A stretch of 64,000 nt of DNA from JAKACA01 sp052143575 (GCA_052143575.1 JBKQSP010000055.1:5900-69899); one strand, 5' to 3'; shown: positions 1 to 7,848, numbered from the stretch's first letter. Notes: a model not told the origin generated them from the letters alone. A program made the numbers and translations.

Positions 1-342
1 CCCCACGGCAACGCACGCCGAGGCCGAGGTGCAGGACACCCCCGAGAGTGAGCTGTTCTCCGGCCCCGTGGCGTTGGGAGTGGGCTCGATCTCGTTCGGC
101 ACGATCACCGGTTTCTTCGGCATCGTAGACGTGGGGTGGTTCGCCGGATGATGCACCAAGTTGAGGTGCGGGAATGGGATCACGAATACGGCGACCAAGG
201 CGACAACGACGATGGCGGACAGCACGATCCTTCGACGTCTGGCGAGTTGGGACGAGCGTCGGGTGAGCTCGTTGATCGGGAGCGGCGGACGGAGCGGCGG
301 GGTGCTTGCGAGCTCTCTCAGCTGTTCCTCAACCCGCTTCAT
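1..342 (-). CDS. Single-pass membrane protein with extracytoplasmic repeat motif, partial
   Basis: This gene runs off the left edge, so only the first 114 residues are seen. The ATG at 342 overlaps the sigma factor stop by four bases (ATGA), which fixes the start. Residues 1-38 are cytoplasmic and end in a run of arginines. Residues 39-57 form one hydrophobic membrane segment. After a Pro/Thr-rich linker, residues 101-114 read GVSCTSASACVAVG, a motif that I recall from repeated beta-propeller-like segments of secreted actinobacterial proteins. The place of the gene behind a sigma factor suggests an anti-sigma factor or sensor. That is inference, since no ZAS or RskA-type motif is visible. The function of the external part is unknown. 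Confidence 0.72.
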   Translation of the reverse strand, partial: MKRVEEQLRELASTPPLRPPLPINELTRRSSQLARRRRIVLSAIVVVALVAVFVIPFPHLNLVHHPANHPTSTMPKKPVIVPNEIEPTPNATGPENSSLSGVSCTSASACVAVG

Positions 343-851
343 GGCAACCCCTCCAGGCCCCCCAGCGCGATGGGAGGAAGGCCGTCGCGACCGAGAGTGG
401 CTGCCTTGGCATCGGCGAGCGTCGAAGCAACGGTGGACCGCGATATGTGCAGCATTCTCGCCACCTCGCCCTGAGGAAGATCGGCGACGTAGGTCAGTGC
501 CAGCACGGTCCGCTGGCGAGCGGTCAGTGGCTTCATGGCGTCGAGTACCTGAAGCCAGAGGGAGAGATCGTGTTCACCAGCTGACTCCTCGTTGGCAGCG
601 AACACGAGCTGGTCCTCCCGTCTCTGGCGACGGAGGCGTCTGCGCAGCTGGTTCAAAGCCACTCGGTAGGTCCAGCCCGTCGGCGAGCTCATCGCCCCCA
701 CCCGGTGCCCCCGAGCCAGGGCGCGTGCAAAGGCCTCGTCTGTGGCCTCGCTGGCGGCATCCGGGTTGCCCGACACGACGGTCAGCACGGCCAGCACGCG
801 AGCGTGGTTCTCCGAGTACCAGCCCTCGAACCCGCTATAGCTATCGCTCAT
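339..851 (-). CDS. ECF-type RNA polymerase sigma factor
   Basis: The protein has 170 residues with a sigma-70 region 2 in the N-terminal half (the helix ending GWTYRVALNQLRRRLRR near residue 75) and region 4 in the C-terminal half. Region 4 starts at LTARQRTVLALTYVADL and has a helix-turn-helix around GEVARMLHISRSTVAST. There is no region 1 or 3, as in ECF sigma factors of the SigE/SigM type. It would bind core RNA polymerase and direct it to a small regulon. The stop codon overlaps the start of the membrane protein that follows, so the pair is probably cotranslated and the partner may control the sigma factor. The target genes cannot be told from the window. Confidence 0.85.
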   Translation of the reverse strand: MSDSYSGFEGWYSENHARVLAVLTVVSGNPDAASEATDEAFARALARGHRVGAMSSPTGWTYRVALNQLRRRLRRQRREDQLVFAANEESAGEHDLSLWLQVLDAMKPLTARQRTVLALTYVADLPQGEVARMLHISRSTVASTLADAKAATLGRDGLPPIALGGLEGLP

Positions 852-1058
852 CGCCTGGCGCTCCCGGCCCCATGTCTAATAAGTCACGGGTACTTCATTT
901 TGTTGGGCGCGGCGAAGGAATTCTTCCCTTGAGGCGGATCACTCCTTGGTAGGCGCGGCGATCGCGAGCGCGGGCAAACCCGGCGACGGGCTCACTACGA
1001 GGAGCGAGGCTCCACAGGACAAAGCCGTGTACGGCAAGGGTGTCTGTCGGTTTTAGAC

Positions 1059-1082
1059 GTGTGAGCTGGCGTGTGAGCTGGC
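1059..1082. repeat. 12-bp tandem duplication at the tRNA 3' end
   Basis: The sequence GTGTGAGCTGGC occurs twice in a row, at 1059-1070 and 1071-1082. The second copy includes the last five bases of the tRNA-Gln gene, so the first copy is a partial duplicate of the tRNA 3' flank. Confidence 0.8.
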
Positions 1083-1150
1083 GGGGGAGGGCTCGAACCT
1101 CCAACCTCCTGATCCAAAGTCAGGCGTTCTGCCGATTGAACTACCCGCCA
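1078..1150 (-). tRNA. tRNA-Gln (anticodon TTG)
   Basis: On the minus strand the acceptor stem TGGCGGG pairs with CCCGCCA, the D stem GTTC with GAAC, the anticodon stem CCTGA with TCAGG, and the T stem GGAGG with CCTCC. The anticodon loop is CTTTGGA, giving anticodon TTG, which reads CAA and by wobble CAG (Gln). The discriminator base is G. CCA is not encoded: the next bases are CTC. The gene is 73 nt long and all arms are intact. Confidence 0.96.
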
Positions 1151-1261
1151 AGGGTGGGCGGCGCCGGAGCCGGAGCTGAGGCGGCCTGACAAGCCTCGCA
1201 CACGGCGGGGGCGAGGCGGGCGGCTCGCCGACCGAGCCGGAAGAACCCGACCCGGAAGTCG

Positions 1262-1999
1262 TCAGCGAGATGCCGCCAACGTGTGGCCGCAGGCGCCACA
1301 GTAGATGAGGGTGACAGCCCCAAAGCCACGGCGGCGGCTCAAGGCACCTGGTGCTTCCGGTGACACGGTGGCGATCGCCAACACGTCGCTCAGTCGCTTC
1401 CCGCAGCCCGGGCACGCCGGAGGCACAACGGCTGGCGACGGGCCGCTCTTCTCGTCTCTCGGGCCTGCCGGGCTCGGTGCGACGACGGTGAGCTCCGCCG
1501 CCTCGTCGCTGGCACCGCCGTCCTGGTCGAACGGGCCCCCCACGACGGCAAGGTCCGTGACGATGCGCTCGACGGCCGCCCGCGCCTCGAGGACCTCCTC
1601 CCGCAGCTCGGCAAGGTCGACACCCATGTCGTGCAGCAGCAGGGCCGCCACGCCACTGGCTTGCCGGATGATCCCGAGGAGGAGATGCTCGGGTCGCACC
1701 TCATCGTCGTCGAGCGCCTCCGCCTCGCCGGTCGCGAGGGTCAGCACCTGCTTTGCTCGAGCCGTCAGGGGCTGCGCGTTGTCGGAGCCGTCGCGGCCGC
1801 TTCCGGGTCTGGCCACCTGCGCCCGCACCTCGACGGCGACGATCCCGTGCTTGGACAGCAGCGGTGCCGCGATGTCGTCGTCGCAAGCGAGCAGGCCGAG
1901 CAGGACGTGCTCGGTCCCGGTGAATTCCTGATGGAGACCGGCCGCCTCGTGGCGAGCGATGGCGAGCACCTTCTCACTCTCAGCGCTGAGGGTATCCAT
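1262..1999 (-). CDS. Double Clp-N domain protein with C-terminal zinc ribbon
   Basis: Residues 1-65 and 78-145 are two Clp-N repeats, the substrate and adaptor binding domain of ClpC/ClpA (TGTEHVLLGLL in the first, VRPEHLLLGII in the second). The AAA modules of ClpC are absent. After an acidic and Pro-rich linker, Cys196, Cys199, Cys234 and Cys237 make a CPGC/CGAC pair that looks like a zinc ribbon. The protein has 245 residues, far shorter than ClpC (about 840). Stand-alone Clp-N proteins occur in actinobacteria and could bind ClpC substrates or adaptors, but their role is not known to me. The zinc ribbon may mediate a protein or nucleic-acid contact; this is inference. A TAGCGT box nine bases before the ATG supports this start. 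Confidence 0.8.
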   Translation of the reverse strand: MDTLSAESEKVLAIARHEAAGLHQEFTGTEHVLLGLLACDDDIAAPLLSKHGIVAVEVRAQVARPGSGRDGSDNAQPLTARAKQVLTLATGEAEALDDDEVRPEHLLLGIIRQASGVAALLLHDMGVDLAELREEVLEARAAVERIVTDLAVVGGPFDQDGGASDEAAELTVVAPSPAGPRDEKSGPSPAVVPPACPGCGKRLSDVLAIATVSPEAPGALSRRRGFGAVTLIYCGACGHTLAASR

Positions 2000-2008
2000 C
2001 GATCTCCG

Positions 2009-2014
2009 ACGCTA
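2009..2014 (-). promoter_or_regulatory. -10 box of the Clp-N gene
   Basis: TAGCGT on the minus strand ends nine bases before the ATG at 1999, with no Shine-Dalgarno sequence between. A leaderless transcript is likely. Confidence 0.5.
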
Positions 2015-2154
2015 TCGGGCGCCGTCATGGCACTGGCGGCAGGCCACGCATCGGGCGCCGCACGGGAGCGGCGCGCCTCGCGGGCGGCAGAGACTGGCGA
2101 CTTCGCCGGGCGCTACGACTGGCTGGCGCGGACCGTCCCCTCCCCCGGACCGGC

Positions 2155-2160
2155 TAACCT
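2155..2160 (+). promoter_or_regulatory. -10 box of the bS22 gene
   Basis: TAACCT lies ten bases before the ATG at 2171, which places the transcription start at or within a few bases of the start codon. Confidence 0.55.
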
Positions 2161-2170
2161 CGGCCACGCC

Positions 2171-2272
2171 ATGGGTTCCCTCATCAAGAAGCGCCGTAAG
2201 CGCATGCGCAAGAAGAAGCACAAGAAGATGCTGAAGCGCACGCGCTGGCAGCGTCGAGCAGCCGGGAAGTAA
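2171..2272 (+). CDS. Ribosomal small subunit protein bS22
   Basis: This is a 33-residue, extremely basic protein starting MGSLIKKRRKRMRKKKHKK. It matches the actinobacterial AURKAIP1/COX24-domain protein found in mycobacterial 30S subunits and named bS22. The first residues (MGS-IKKRRKRM-KKKH) are the conserved core of the family as I recall it. The start is set by the family N terminus and by the TAACCT box ten bases upstream. It stands alone, convergent with ispE. Confidence 0.9.
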   Translation: MGSLIKKRRKRMRKKKHKKMLKRTRWQRRAAGK

Positions 2273-2295
2273 GCCCGAACCGCACGGTCCTCCCG

Positions 2296-3114
2296 TCAGG
2301 ACGCTGCGATCGTGCGAACCAGCTCGACGACAGCCGACCTACCCTCGGCGACAACGGTTGCGGAGATCTGCTCCTGAAGCGTCACCAGCACGTCGCGATC
2401 GCCGTCCAGCCACCACGTCCCACCGCTTCCGGCAAGCCGCGGCGGGCGGCCGGCCACGTCGCTCAGGAGACTCCGCCACCAGGCCAGTCGCGGTTCGACG
2501 ATCAATGCTGCCGGCTCGAGATCGTTGCCGGAGCCGCCCACCGGTCCTCCGAGCGAGTCCCAGGCGGCGTAGACCTCCGGCGTGGACACCGTGAGGCGGG
2601 GGACGACCAACAGCACGTCGGCCTCCTCGTAGGCGAGCGGCTGCACGATCTCGCCGACACCGCCGACGAGCGCCCGTCCCCCCGCGAGGCAGAAGGGCAC
2701 GTCTGCGCCGAGACGGGCGGCGACCTCGAGGTCGGAGCAACCCGCCCAGCGCAGCACGGCAGCGGCATCCGCCGAGCCGCCGCCGAGGCCGGCGCCGGCG
2801 GGAATGACCTTGCGCAGCCGGACCTGGGCGGATCGCCCGACGGCGTGCAACGCACGCTCAACGAGGTTCGGGGCGGGCCGCTGCCGGCTGTCCGGAGCCA
2901 GCAGCGACGGCGCCGGCGCGAGGACAGGCGGTCCCTCCTGCCCGACCCAGTCGACGGCGTCGATGACCTCGAGCCCGTCGCCGGCCGAGATCTCGAGCTC
3001 GTCGGCGAGGTCCAGGGTGACCATCTCGGCCTCGAGGAGGTGATAGCCGTCGGACCGCCGGCCCACGACCCGCAGTCGGCGGGTCAGCTTTGCGGGTGCC
3101 CTGACGACGGTCAC
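2296..3114 (-). CDS. ispE: 4-diphosphocytidyl-2-C-methyl-D-erythritol kinase
   Basis: The enzyme phosphorylates the 2-hydroxyl of CDP-methylerythritol in the MEP (non-mevalonate) isoprenoid pathway. The 272-residue protein has the GHMP-kinase substrate end RAPAKL at residues 5-10, the ATP loop GLGGGSADAA at 109-118, and the catalytic Asp138 in GADVPFC. The family is usually 270-300 residues long. The GTG start at 3114 overlaps the rsmA stop (GTGA). This rsmA-ispE order is common in actinobacteria. An open frame extends upstream inside rsmA but belongs to rsmA's shadow. Together with dxs in this window it shows that the organism uses the MEP route. Confidence 0.93.
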   Translation of the reverse strand: MTVVRAPAKLTRRLRVVGRRSDGYHLLEAEMVTLDLADELEISAGDGLEVIDAVDWVGQEGPPVLAPAPSLLAPDSRQRPAPNLVERALHAVGRSAQVRLRKVIPAGAGLGGGSADAAAVLRWAGCSDLEVAARLGADVPFCLAGGRALVGGVGEIVQPLAYEEADVLLVVPRLTVSTPEVYAAWDSLGGPVGGSGNDLEPAALIVEPRLAWWRSLLSDVAGRPPRLAGSGGTWWLDGDRDVLVTLQEQISATVVAEGRSAVVELVRTIAAS

Positions 3115-3974
3115 CCCGTCCCGGCGATCTCGAACAGCCGCTTGCATTCGGCCAGCTTGCCCCACGACACGACACCCAGCTCCTCCGGCCGTCGAGTGGG
3201 TTCGATGCCGGCGGCGACGAACGCCTCCTCGCTCACGAGGCCGGCAAGGGAACGCCGCAGCATCTTGCGGCGCCCCGAGAAACCCGCCCGCACGAGCCGG
3301 TCGATCTCCTCGAAGCTCGCCACCTCCGGCGCAACGGCCGGTGCCGGACGCCGCACGATCTCCACGAGCACGGACTCGACGTTGGGTCGCGGGAGGAAGA
3401 CGTCGGCGGGAACTCTCGCCACGACCTTCGCCTCGGCGAAGTAGGCGACCCGCACCGAGACGGCACCGTAGGCGCGAGAGCCCGGTCCGGCCGCCAGTCG
3501 CTCGCCCACCTCGCGTTGCACCATCACGAGCATGCGGCTGACGGCCGGCACGCCGACGAGGAGGTCGGCGACGAGCGGCGTGGCGATGTTGTAGGGGAGG
3601 TTGGCAACGAGCACCCACGGCCGATCGTCGGTGGCGCTGCCGAGCAGGGCGGCCCAGTCACAGGTCATGGCGTCATCGCGGACGACCGTGACGCCGAGCG
3701 GCTCGACGAGCTGGCGGAGCACCGGCTCGAGGTAGCGGTCGATCTCGACGGCGAGCACCTCGGCGCCCGTGGCGGCCAGTGCGATCGTGAGGGAGCCGAG
3801 CCCGGCCCCGATCTCGACGACTCGGTCGCCGGCGCCGACGGCGGCGAGGCGGGCAACCCGCTCGACGAGGTTTGGATCTGCCACGAAATTCTGGCCGAGG
3901 GCCCGCGACGGAGAGATGCCGTGGTCGGCCAAGAGGGCGGCGATCTCGGCCCGCCCGGGCGATCGCCGGCTCAT
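3111..3974 (-). CDS. rsmA: 16S rRNA (A1518/A1519-N6) dimethyltransferase
   Basis: RsmA (KsgA) dimethylates two adjacent adenines in the 3' hairpin of 16S rRNA late in 30S assembly. The 287-residue protein shows the family start RALGQNFV (24-31), the SAM loop VEIGAGLGSLT (53-63), acidic motif II near Glu78, and the catalytic NLPYNIATPL from residue 125. The C-terminal helical domain is present. It lies 52 bases behind tatD and overlaps ispE by four bases, which fits the usual metG-tatD-rsmA-ispE run. Confidence 0.95.
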   Translation of the reverse strand: MSRRSPGRAEIAALLADHGISPSRALGQNFVADPNLVERVARLAAVGAGDRVVEIGAGLGSLTIALAATGAEVLAVEIDRYLEPVLRQLVEPLGVTVVRDDAMTCDWAALLGSATDDRPWVLVANLPYNIATPLVADLLVGVPAVSRMLVMVQREVGERLAAGPGSRAYGAVSVRVAYFAEAKVVARVPADVFLPRPNVESVLVEIVRRPAPAVAPEVASFEEIDRLVRAGFSGRRKMLRRSLAGLVSEEAFVAAGIEPTRRPEELGVVSWGKLAECKRLFEIAGTG

Positions 3975-4026
3975 CGTGGTGCCGCTGTCTCGACGACGGC
4001 GCCGCTGCCGCCCCCGCCGATGTCGC

Positions 4027-4944
4027 TCAACCGTGCAGGTCGAACACCACAGCGGCGTTGGACGTCGTCGCCTGGGCGATCGCCGCCTCCTCGAGACCTT
4101 TCAGACCGGCGATCTGAGCGCCGATGATGGGCACGTAGGAGGGCTCGTTGGACTTGCCACGATGTGGCACGGGCGTGAGGAAGGGGGCGTCGGTCTCCAC
4201 GAGCATGCGGTCGACCGGGCACATCGCTGCCGCCTCACGGACGGCCGTGGCGCTCGGGAACGTCACGATCCCGCTGAAGGAGAGGTAGGCGCCGCGATCG
4301 AGGCAGGCTCGGGCTTCACCGGGTCCGCCCGTGAAGCAGTGGAACACGACGCGGGAAGGCGCTCCCTCGCGGTCGAGGATGGCAAGGGTGTCGTCCCAGG
4401 CTTCTCGCGTGTGAATCACGAGCGCCAGCCCGTACTGGTTGGCGAAGGCGATCTGGGCGGCAAAGGCGTCACGCTGCTCGTCGCGGGGCGAGTGGTCGTA
4501 GTGGTAGTCGAGGCCGCACTCCCCCACCGCCACGACCCGCGAGGACGACAGCCCGGCGGCGTACAGCTCGCGGAGGAAGCGCCCGACACCGCCGACGCCG
4601 CTGCTGGCATCGTGCGGGTGCAAACCGACCGTCGACCAGATCTGGACGGGCGGGGCCCCCGAGCCGCTGAGCGCAGCCGCCAGGCGGGCGGCGTCGCGCG
4701 ACGTCGGCTCGTCCGTGCCCACGAAGACCATGCGGCGGGCACCCGACTCCCGGCTCCGCTCGAGCGCCGCCTCGAGGTCGTCGGAGGACTGCAGGTGACA
4801 GTGGCTGTCGGTCCAGAGGGGAAGGGCAGAGAGGCGCTCAACCGCCTCGGCGCTCCTCGGGCCGGCGGCGGCCTCGGAGCCCGCTTCGCCCGCCCCCTTC
4901 TCGCCACGGCGTCCCCCGCCGAAGATCCGTCCCAGCATGCTCAT
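4027..4944 (-). CDS. tatD: TatD-family metal-dependent hydrolase
   Basis: TatD proteins are TIM-barrel phosphoesterases or DNases with two metal ions. The protein has 305 residues. The first metal motif is TDSHCHL with His48 and His50. Other family motifs are GECGLDYHYDHS, the HCFTGGPGEA histidine and VETDAPFLTP. About 43 residues rich in Gly, Arg, Ala and Glu precede the barrel, longer than usual, but the ATG at 4944 overlaps the metG stop (ATGA) and so is a well-placed start. A later start near TDSHCHL cannot be excluded. The cellular substrate is unclear for this family. Confidence 0.9.
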   Translation of the reverse strand: MSMLGRIFGGGRRGEKGAGEAGSEAAAGPRSAEAVERLSALPLWTDSHCHLQSSDDLEAALERSRESGARRMVFVGTDEPTSRDAARLAAALSGSGAPPVQIWSTVGLHPHDASSGVGGVGRFLRELYAAGLSSSRVVAVGECGLDYHYDHSPRDEQRDAFAAQIAFANQYGLALVIHTREAWDDTLAILDREGAPSRVVFHCFTGGPGEARACLDRGAYLSFSGIVTFPSATAVREAAAMCPVDRMLVETDAPFLTPVPHRGKSNEPSYVPIIGAQIAGLKGLEEAAIAQATTSNAAVVFDLHG

Positions 4945-6479
4945 TCTGGCTCGACCTCCCGGCGGGGAAAGAGGGGGGCCCCTTTTTCGACGGGCAGGCC
5001 GCCCGGGTAGCCTCCCCAGGCGAGCACGCCGTGCTCGCCGGCATTACCGGCAAGACCGGGATCGCCCTCGAGCCCGATGCGCCGCCAGATCTCCTTTGCC
5101 GTGTCGCGCAACACCGGTGAGATCAGCACAGCAACGATTCGTAGCACCTCCAGTGCCTCACCAAGAACAGCGTCGAGGTCGGCGCCCGGCTCGAGCTTCC
5201 ACGGCTGCACGACCTCCAGCTCGGCATTGGCCGCCCGGATGAGTCGCCAGGTCGTCTCGAGCCCTTCGTGGGGCGCGAAAGCCCGCCAGTGGGCGATGAC
5301 GGCGGGCGTCAGCTCGGCGGCGGCCCGTGCGAGGCGTGACCCGTCAGCGGCGCTGCGCGGTGCCGGCCCGATTCCGTTGCACTTCGAGGCAACGACCGAG
5401 CTGACCCGCGAGAGCAGATTGCCGAGGTTGTTGGCCAGATCCGAGTTGTAGCGGGCGACGAGACCCTCGTAGCTGAACTCGCCGTCCGAGCCGAGACCGA
5501 CCTCCCGCAGCAGGTAGTAGCGGACGGCGTCGTTCCCGATGTCGGCCGCCAGCTCGACGGGGTAGATCTGGTTGAAGGCGCTCTTCGCCATCTTCTTGCC
5601 GCCGACGAGGAGGAAGCCCGTCACGAGGTACGAAGCCGGCGGGTCGATGCCGGCCGCCATGCACATGGCCGGCCACCACACGCAGTGGAAACGGATGATG
5701 TCCTTGCCGATCAAGTGGCAGACGGCCGGCCACCAGCGCTCGAAGCGCTCCGGGTCGCTCGGGTAGCCGATGGCCGAGATGTAGTTGACGAGGGCGTCGT
5801 ACCACACGTAGAAGACGTGACCTTCGTCCCAGGGAACCGTGATCCCCCAGTCGATGGACGTCCGCGTGATCGAGATGTCCAGCAGACCGCCGCGGATGAT
5901 GCCGAGCGCCTCGTTGCGCCGGGTCTCCGGGAAGATGGCGTCGGGGTGCTCGCCGTACCACTCGAGGAGCCGGTCCGAGAAACGGCTCAGCTCGAAGAAC
6001 CAGTTGTCCTCTCTGAACCACTCGACGGGCCGCTCGTGCACGGGGCAGCGCTGCCCGGAGAGCAGCTCCGCCTCGGTGTAGTAAGCCTCGCACGACACGC
6101 AGTACCAACCCTCGTAGGTGCCCTTGCGCAGGTAGCCGTTGTCGTAGATCGCCTGCATGAAGGCCTGCACGGTGCGGTGGTGGCGGGGCTCGGTCGTGCG
6201 GATGAAGTCGTCGTTGGCGATCCGCAGCTCGCTCCAGGCATCCCGGAAGCGCTGCGAGAGCTGGTCGGTCCATGCCTTCGGTTCCATGTTGTTCTGCTCG
6301 GCCGAGCGCAGGACCTTGAGGCCGTGCTCGTCCGTGCCGGTCAGGAAGAAGACGTCGTCGCCTTCGAGGCGGTGCCAGGCGGCGAGGGCGTCGGCCACGA
6401 TCGTGGCGTAGCCGTTGCCGAGATGGGGGACGTCGTTGACGTAGAAGATCGGGGTGGTCACATAGAAGCGGCCGGCCAT
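4941..6479 (-). CDS. metG: Methionyl-tRNA synthetase
   Basis: MetRS charges tRNA-Met with methionine for initiation and elongation. The protein has 512 residues. The class I HIGH motif reads HLGN at 19-22, and the KMSKS loop reads KKMAKS near residues 294-299. The inserted connective domain keeps CVSC and a later CPVH that can hold zinc. The anticodon-binding helical domain follows. There is no C-terminal tRNA-binding (EMAP-like) domain, as in the shorter MetG type. The TAGGCT box six bases before the ATG supports the start. The stop overlaps tatD. Confidence 0.96.
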   Translation of the reverse strand: MAGRFYVTTPIFYVNDVPHLGNGYATIVADALAAWHRLEGDDVFFLTGTDEHGLKVLRSAEQNNMEPKAWTDQLSQRFRDAWSELRIANDDFIRTTEPRHHRTVQAFMQAIYDNGYLRKGTYEGWYCVSCEAYYTEAELLSGQRCPVHERPVEWFREDNWFFELSRFSDRLLEWYGEHPDAIFPETRRNEALGIIRGGLLDISITRTSIDWGITVPWDEGHVFYVWYDALVNYISAIGYPSDPERFERWWPAVCHLIGKDIIRFHCVWWPAMCMAAGIDPPASYLVTGFLLVGGKKMAKSAFNQIYPVELAADIGNDAVRYYLLREVGLGSDGEFSYEGLVARYNSDLANNLGNLLSRVSSVVASKCNGIGPAPRSAADGSRLARAAAELTPAVIAHWRAFAPHEGLETTWRLIRAANAELEVVQPWKLEPGADLDAVLGEALEVLRIVAVLISPVLRDTAKEIWRRIGLEGDPGLAGNAGEHGVLAWGGYPGGLPVEKGAPLFPRREVEPE

Positions 6480-6485
6480 GGGGCG

Positions 6486-6491
6486 AGCCTA
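6486..6491 (-). promoter_or_regulatory. -10 box of metG
   Basis: TAGGCT on the minus strand ends six bases before the metG ATG at 6479. There is no Shine-Dalgarno sequence, so the mRNA is probably leaderless. Confidence 0.55.
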
Positions 6492-7388
6492 CCGATCGCC
6501 CGCGGTCCCCCCTGGCGAGCGCCCGGCTCGGATGGCGGCTTCATAGACCGTACTGCGGGCGATCCCGAGCCGCACCGCCACCTCTCGCGCCGCGTCGCGG
6601 CGGGAGGAGCCCGCCAGCACGAGTGCCGCCACCGCCTCCGCAAGCTCATCGTTGCTCGTGAGGCGAGCGGGTCGGGCGCTCGGCTCGTCGCCGGCGATCA
6701 CGAGCACGAACTCGCCGCGAGGCTGCGTGGTCGCCGCGTAGTCAGCCGCCTCGGCAAGGCTCGAGCGTCGCACCTCCTCGTGCAGCTTGGTCAGCTCCCT
6801 GCAGACGGCGACGCGGCGCTCCGGCCCACAGATTTGTGCTAGCTCGGACAGGGTCGCTCCCAGCCGACGGGGCGACTCGTAACAGACGCTCGGGCACGGT
6901 GAGGTGGCGACGTCCGCCAGTCGCTTGGCGCGCTCTGTGCCCTTCCTCGGCAGAAACCCCTCGAACCGCCACCTCGAGAGCCCCATGCCCGAAACGACGA
7001 GGGCCGCCAGCACGGCCGAAGGCCCCGGCACGACGCTCACGCGGCAGCCGCTCTCGACGGCCGCCGCCACGAGACGCTCGCCCGGGTCCGAGATGGCGGG
7101 CGTGCCCGCATCGCTCACGAGCGCCACGGTGCGCCCGGCGCCGAGCTCCTCGAGCAGCATCGGCACCCGCTCGCCTTCGTTGTGGGCGTGCAGCGAAAGG
7201 AGGCGTTTCGTGCCGATCCCGAGGCGCTTCAGCATCGTCCCCGTGTGGCGGGTGTCCTCGCAGCAGACGATGTCTGCCGCCGAGAGCGTGGCGGCCGCCC
7301 GCGGCGAGAGGTCCCCGAGGTTGCCGATCGGCGTCGACACGAGGACGAGCTCGCCGGCCGGGCCACCGCCCGCAGGCGGATCGCTCAC
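6489..7388 (-). CDS. rsmI: 16S rRNA (cytidine1402-2'-O)-methyltransferase
   Basis: RsmI methylates the 2'-O of C1402 in the 30S decoding center. The 299-residue protein has the tetrapyrrole-methylase fold signature STPIGNLGD near residue 18, CCEDTRHTG, and the SDAGTPAISDPG loop that binds SAM. The C terminus keeps the RsmI helix-turn-helix (RRDAAREVAVRLGIARSTVYEAA). The GTG start at 7388 overlaps the stop of the DUF192 gene (GTGA). An open frame reaches further upstream but lies inside that gene. Confidence 0.94.
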   Translation of the reverse strand: MSDPPAGGGPAGELVLVSTPIGNLGDLSPRAAATLSAADIVCCEDTRHTGTMLKRLGIGTKRLLSLHAHNEGERVPMLLEELGAGRTVALVSDAGTPAISDPGERLVAAAVESGCRVSVVPGPSAVLAALVVSGMGLSRWRFEGFLPRKGTERAKRLADVATSPCPSVCYESPRRLGATLSELAQICGPERRVAVCRELTKLHEEVRRSSLAEAADYAATTQPRGEFVLVIAGDEPSARPARLTSNDELAEAVAALVLAGSSRRDAAREVAVRLGIARSTVYEAAIRAGRSPGGTAGDR

Positions 7389-7714
7389 GCTTTGATCTCC
7401 AGGCGGTCGCCCGCTTTGAGGCCCCACCGCTCGAAGGCACCCGCCTCCGCCTCCAGCACCGACCGAGCGCGTCGTCTCGGCAGCGCCATCGAATGCCGGC
7501 GCAGGATCACGGTGTCGACGACGACGAGGTCCTTGTCGAGGTATGCGACATCGATGGCAAAACGCATCCCGAGGGAGTGGACGCCCCGCGTGTGGGTGAG
7601 CAGCATGGCGCCGGTCGTGCCGGTGCGGCCGAGCAGACCCCGATTGCGGGCGATGAACGAGTCGGCGATCTCCAGACTCGCCAGCACCTGCCCGTCGCGT
7701 AGCAGCCACGCCAT
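7385..7714 (-). CDS. DUF192 family protein
   Basis: This 109-residue protein contains the DUF192 fold: IADSFIARNRGLLGRTG, then the conserved GMRFAIDVAYLDKD segment, and a C-terminal GAFERWGLKAGDRLEI. The fold is a small beta barrel, usually in secreted or membrane-anchored proteins, of unknown function. Here no signal peptide is seen if the ATG at 7714 is used. A longer frame reaches 7813 but overlaps the oppositely oriented bL37 gene, so I prefer the short form. It is translationally coupled to rsmI. Confidence 0.78.
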   Translation of the reverse strand: MAWLLRDGQVLASLEIADSFIARNRGLLGRTGTTGAMLLTHTRGVHSLGMRFAIDVAYLDKDLVVVDTVILRRHSMALPRRRARSVLEAEAGAFERWGLKAGDRLEIKA

Positions 7715-7743
7715 GAGGGGATTCTGACATGCCGGCTGCCCGC

Positions 7744-7749
7744 TACACT
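7744..7749 (+). promoter_or_regulatory. -10 box of the bL37 gene
   Basis: TACACT lies ten bases before the GTG at 7760, the same spacing as the TAACCT box of the bS22 gene. This supports both the start codon and the reality of this tiny gene. Confidence 0.55.
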
Positions 7750-7759
7750 TCCCGGCACT

Positions 7760-7843
7760 GTGTCGAAGCGAACCACGAAGCGCAAGCTCCGCAAGAAGAA
7801 GAAGGCGAACCACGGCAAGAAGCCGAACTGCGGCAGAGGCTGA
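7760..7843 (+). CDS. Ribosomal large subunit protein bL37
   Basis: This GTG-started reading frame has 27 codons and was found by eye. The product starts MSKRTTKRKLRKKKK and continues ANHGKKPNCGRG. The KANHGKKPN core matches bL37, the 24-residue protein seen in mycobacterial 50S subunits, as I recall its sequence (KANHGKRPN). The N-terminal half is almost all Lys and Arg, as expected for an rRNA-buried peptide. It has its own TACACT box and ends just before a strong hairpin, so it is a stand-alone transcription unit. Confidence 0.8.
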   Translation: MSKRTTKRKLRKKKKANHGKKPNCGRG

Positions 7844-7848
7844 GCCCT

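Noticed and set aside
1059..1150. A prophage or genomic island attachment site at tRNA-Gln
   Set aside because: The repeat is only 12 bases and tandem, and no integrase gene or island genes are nearby.
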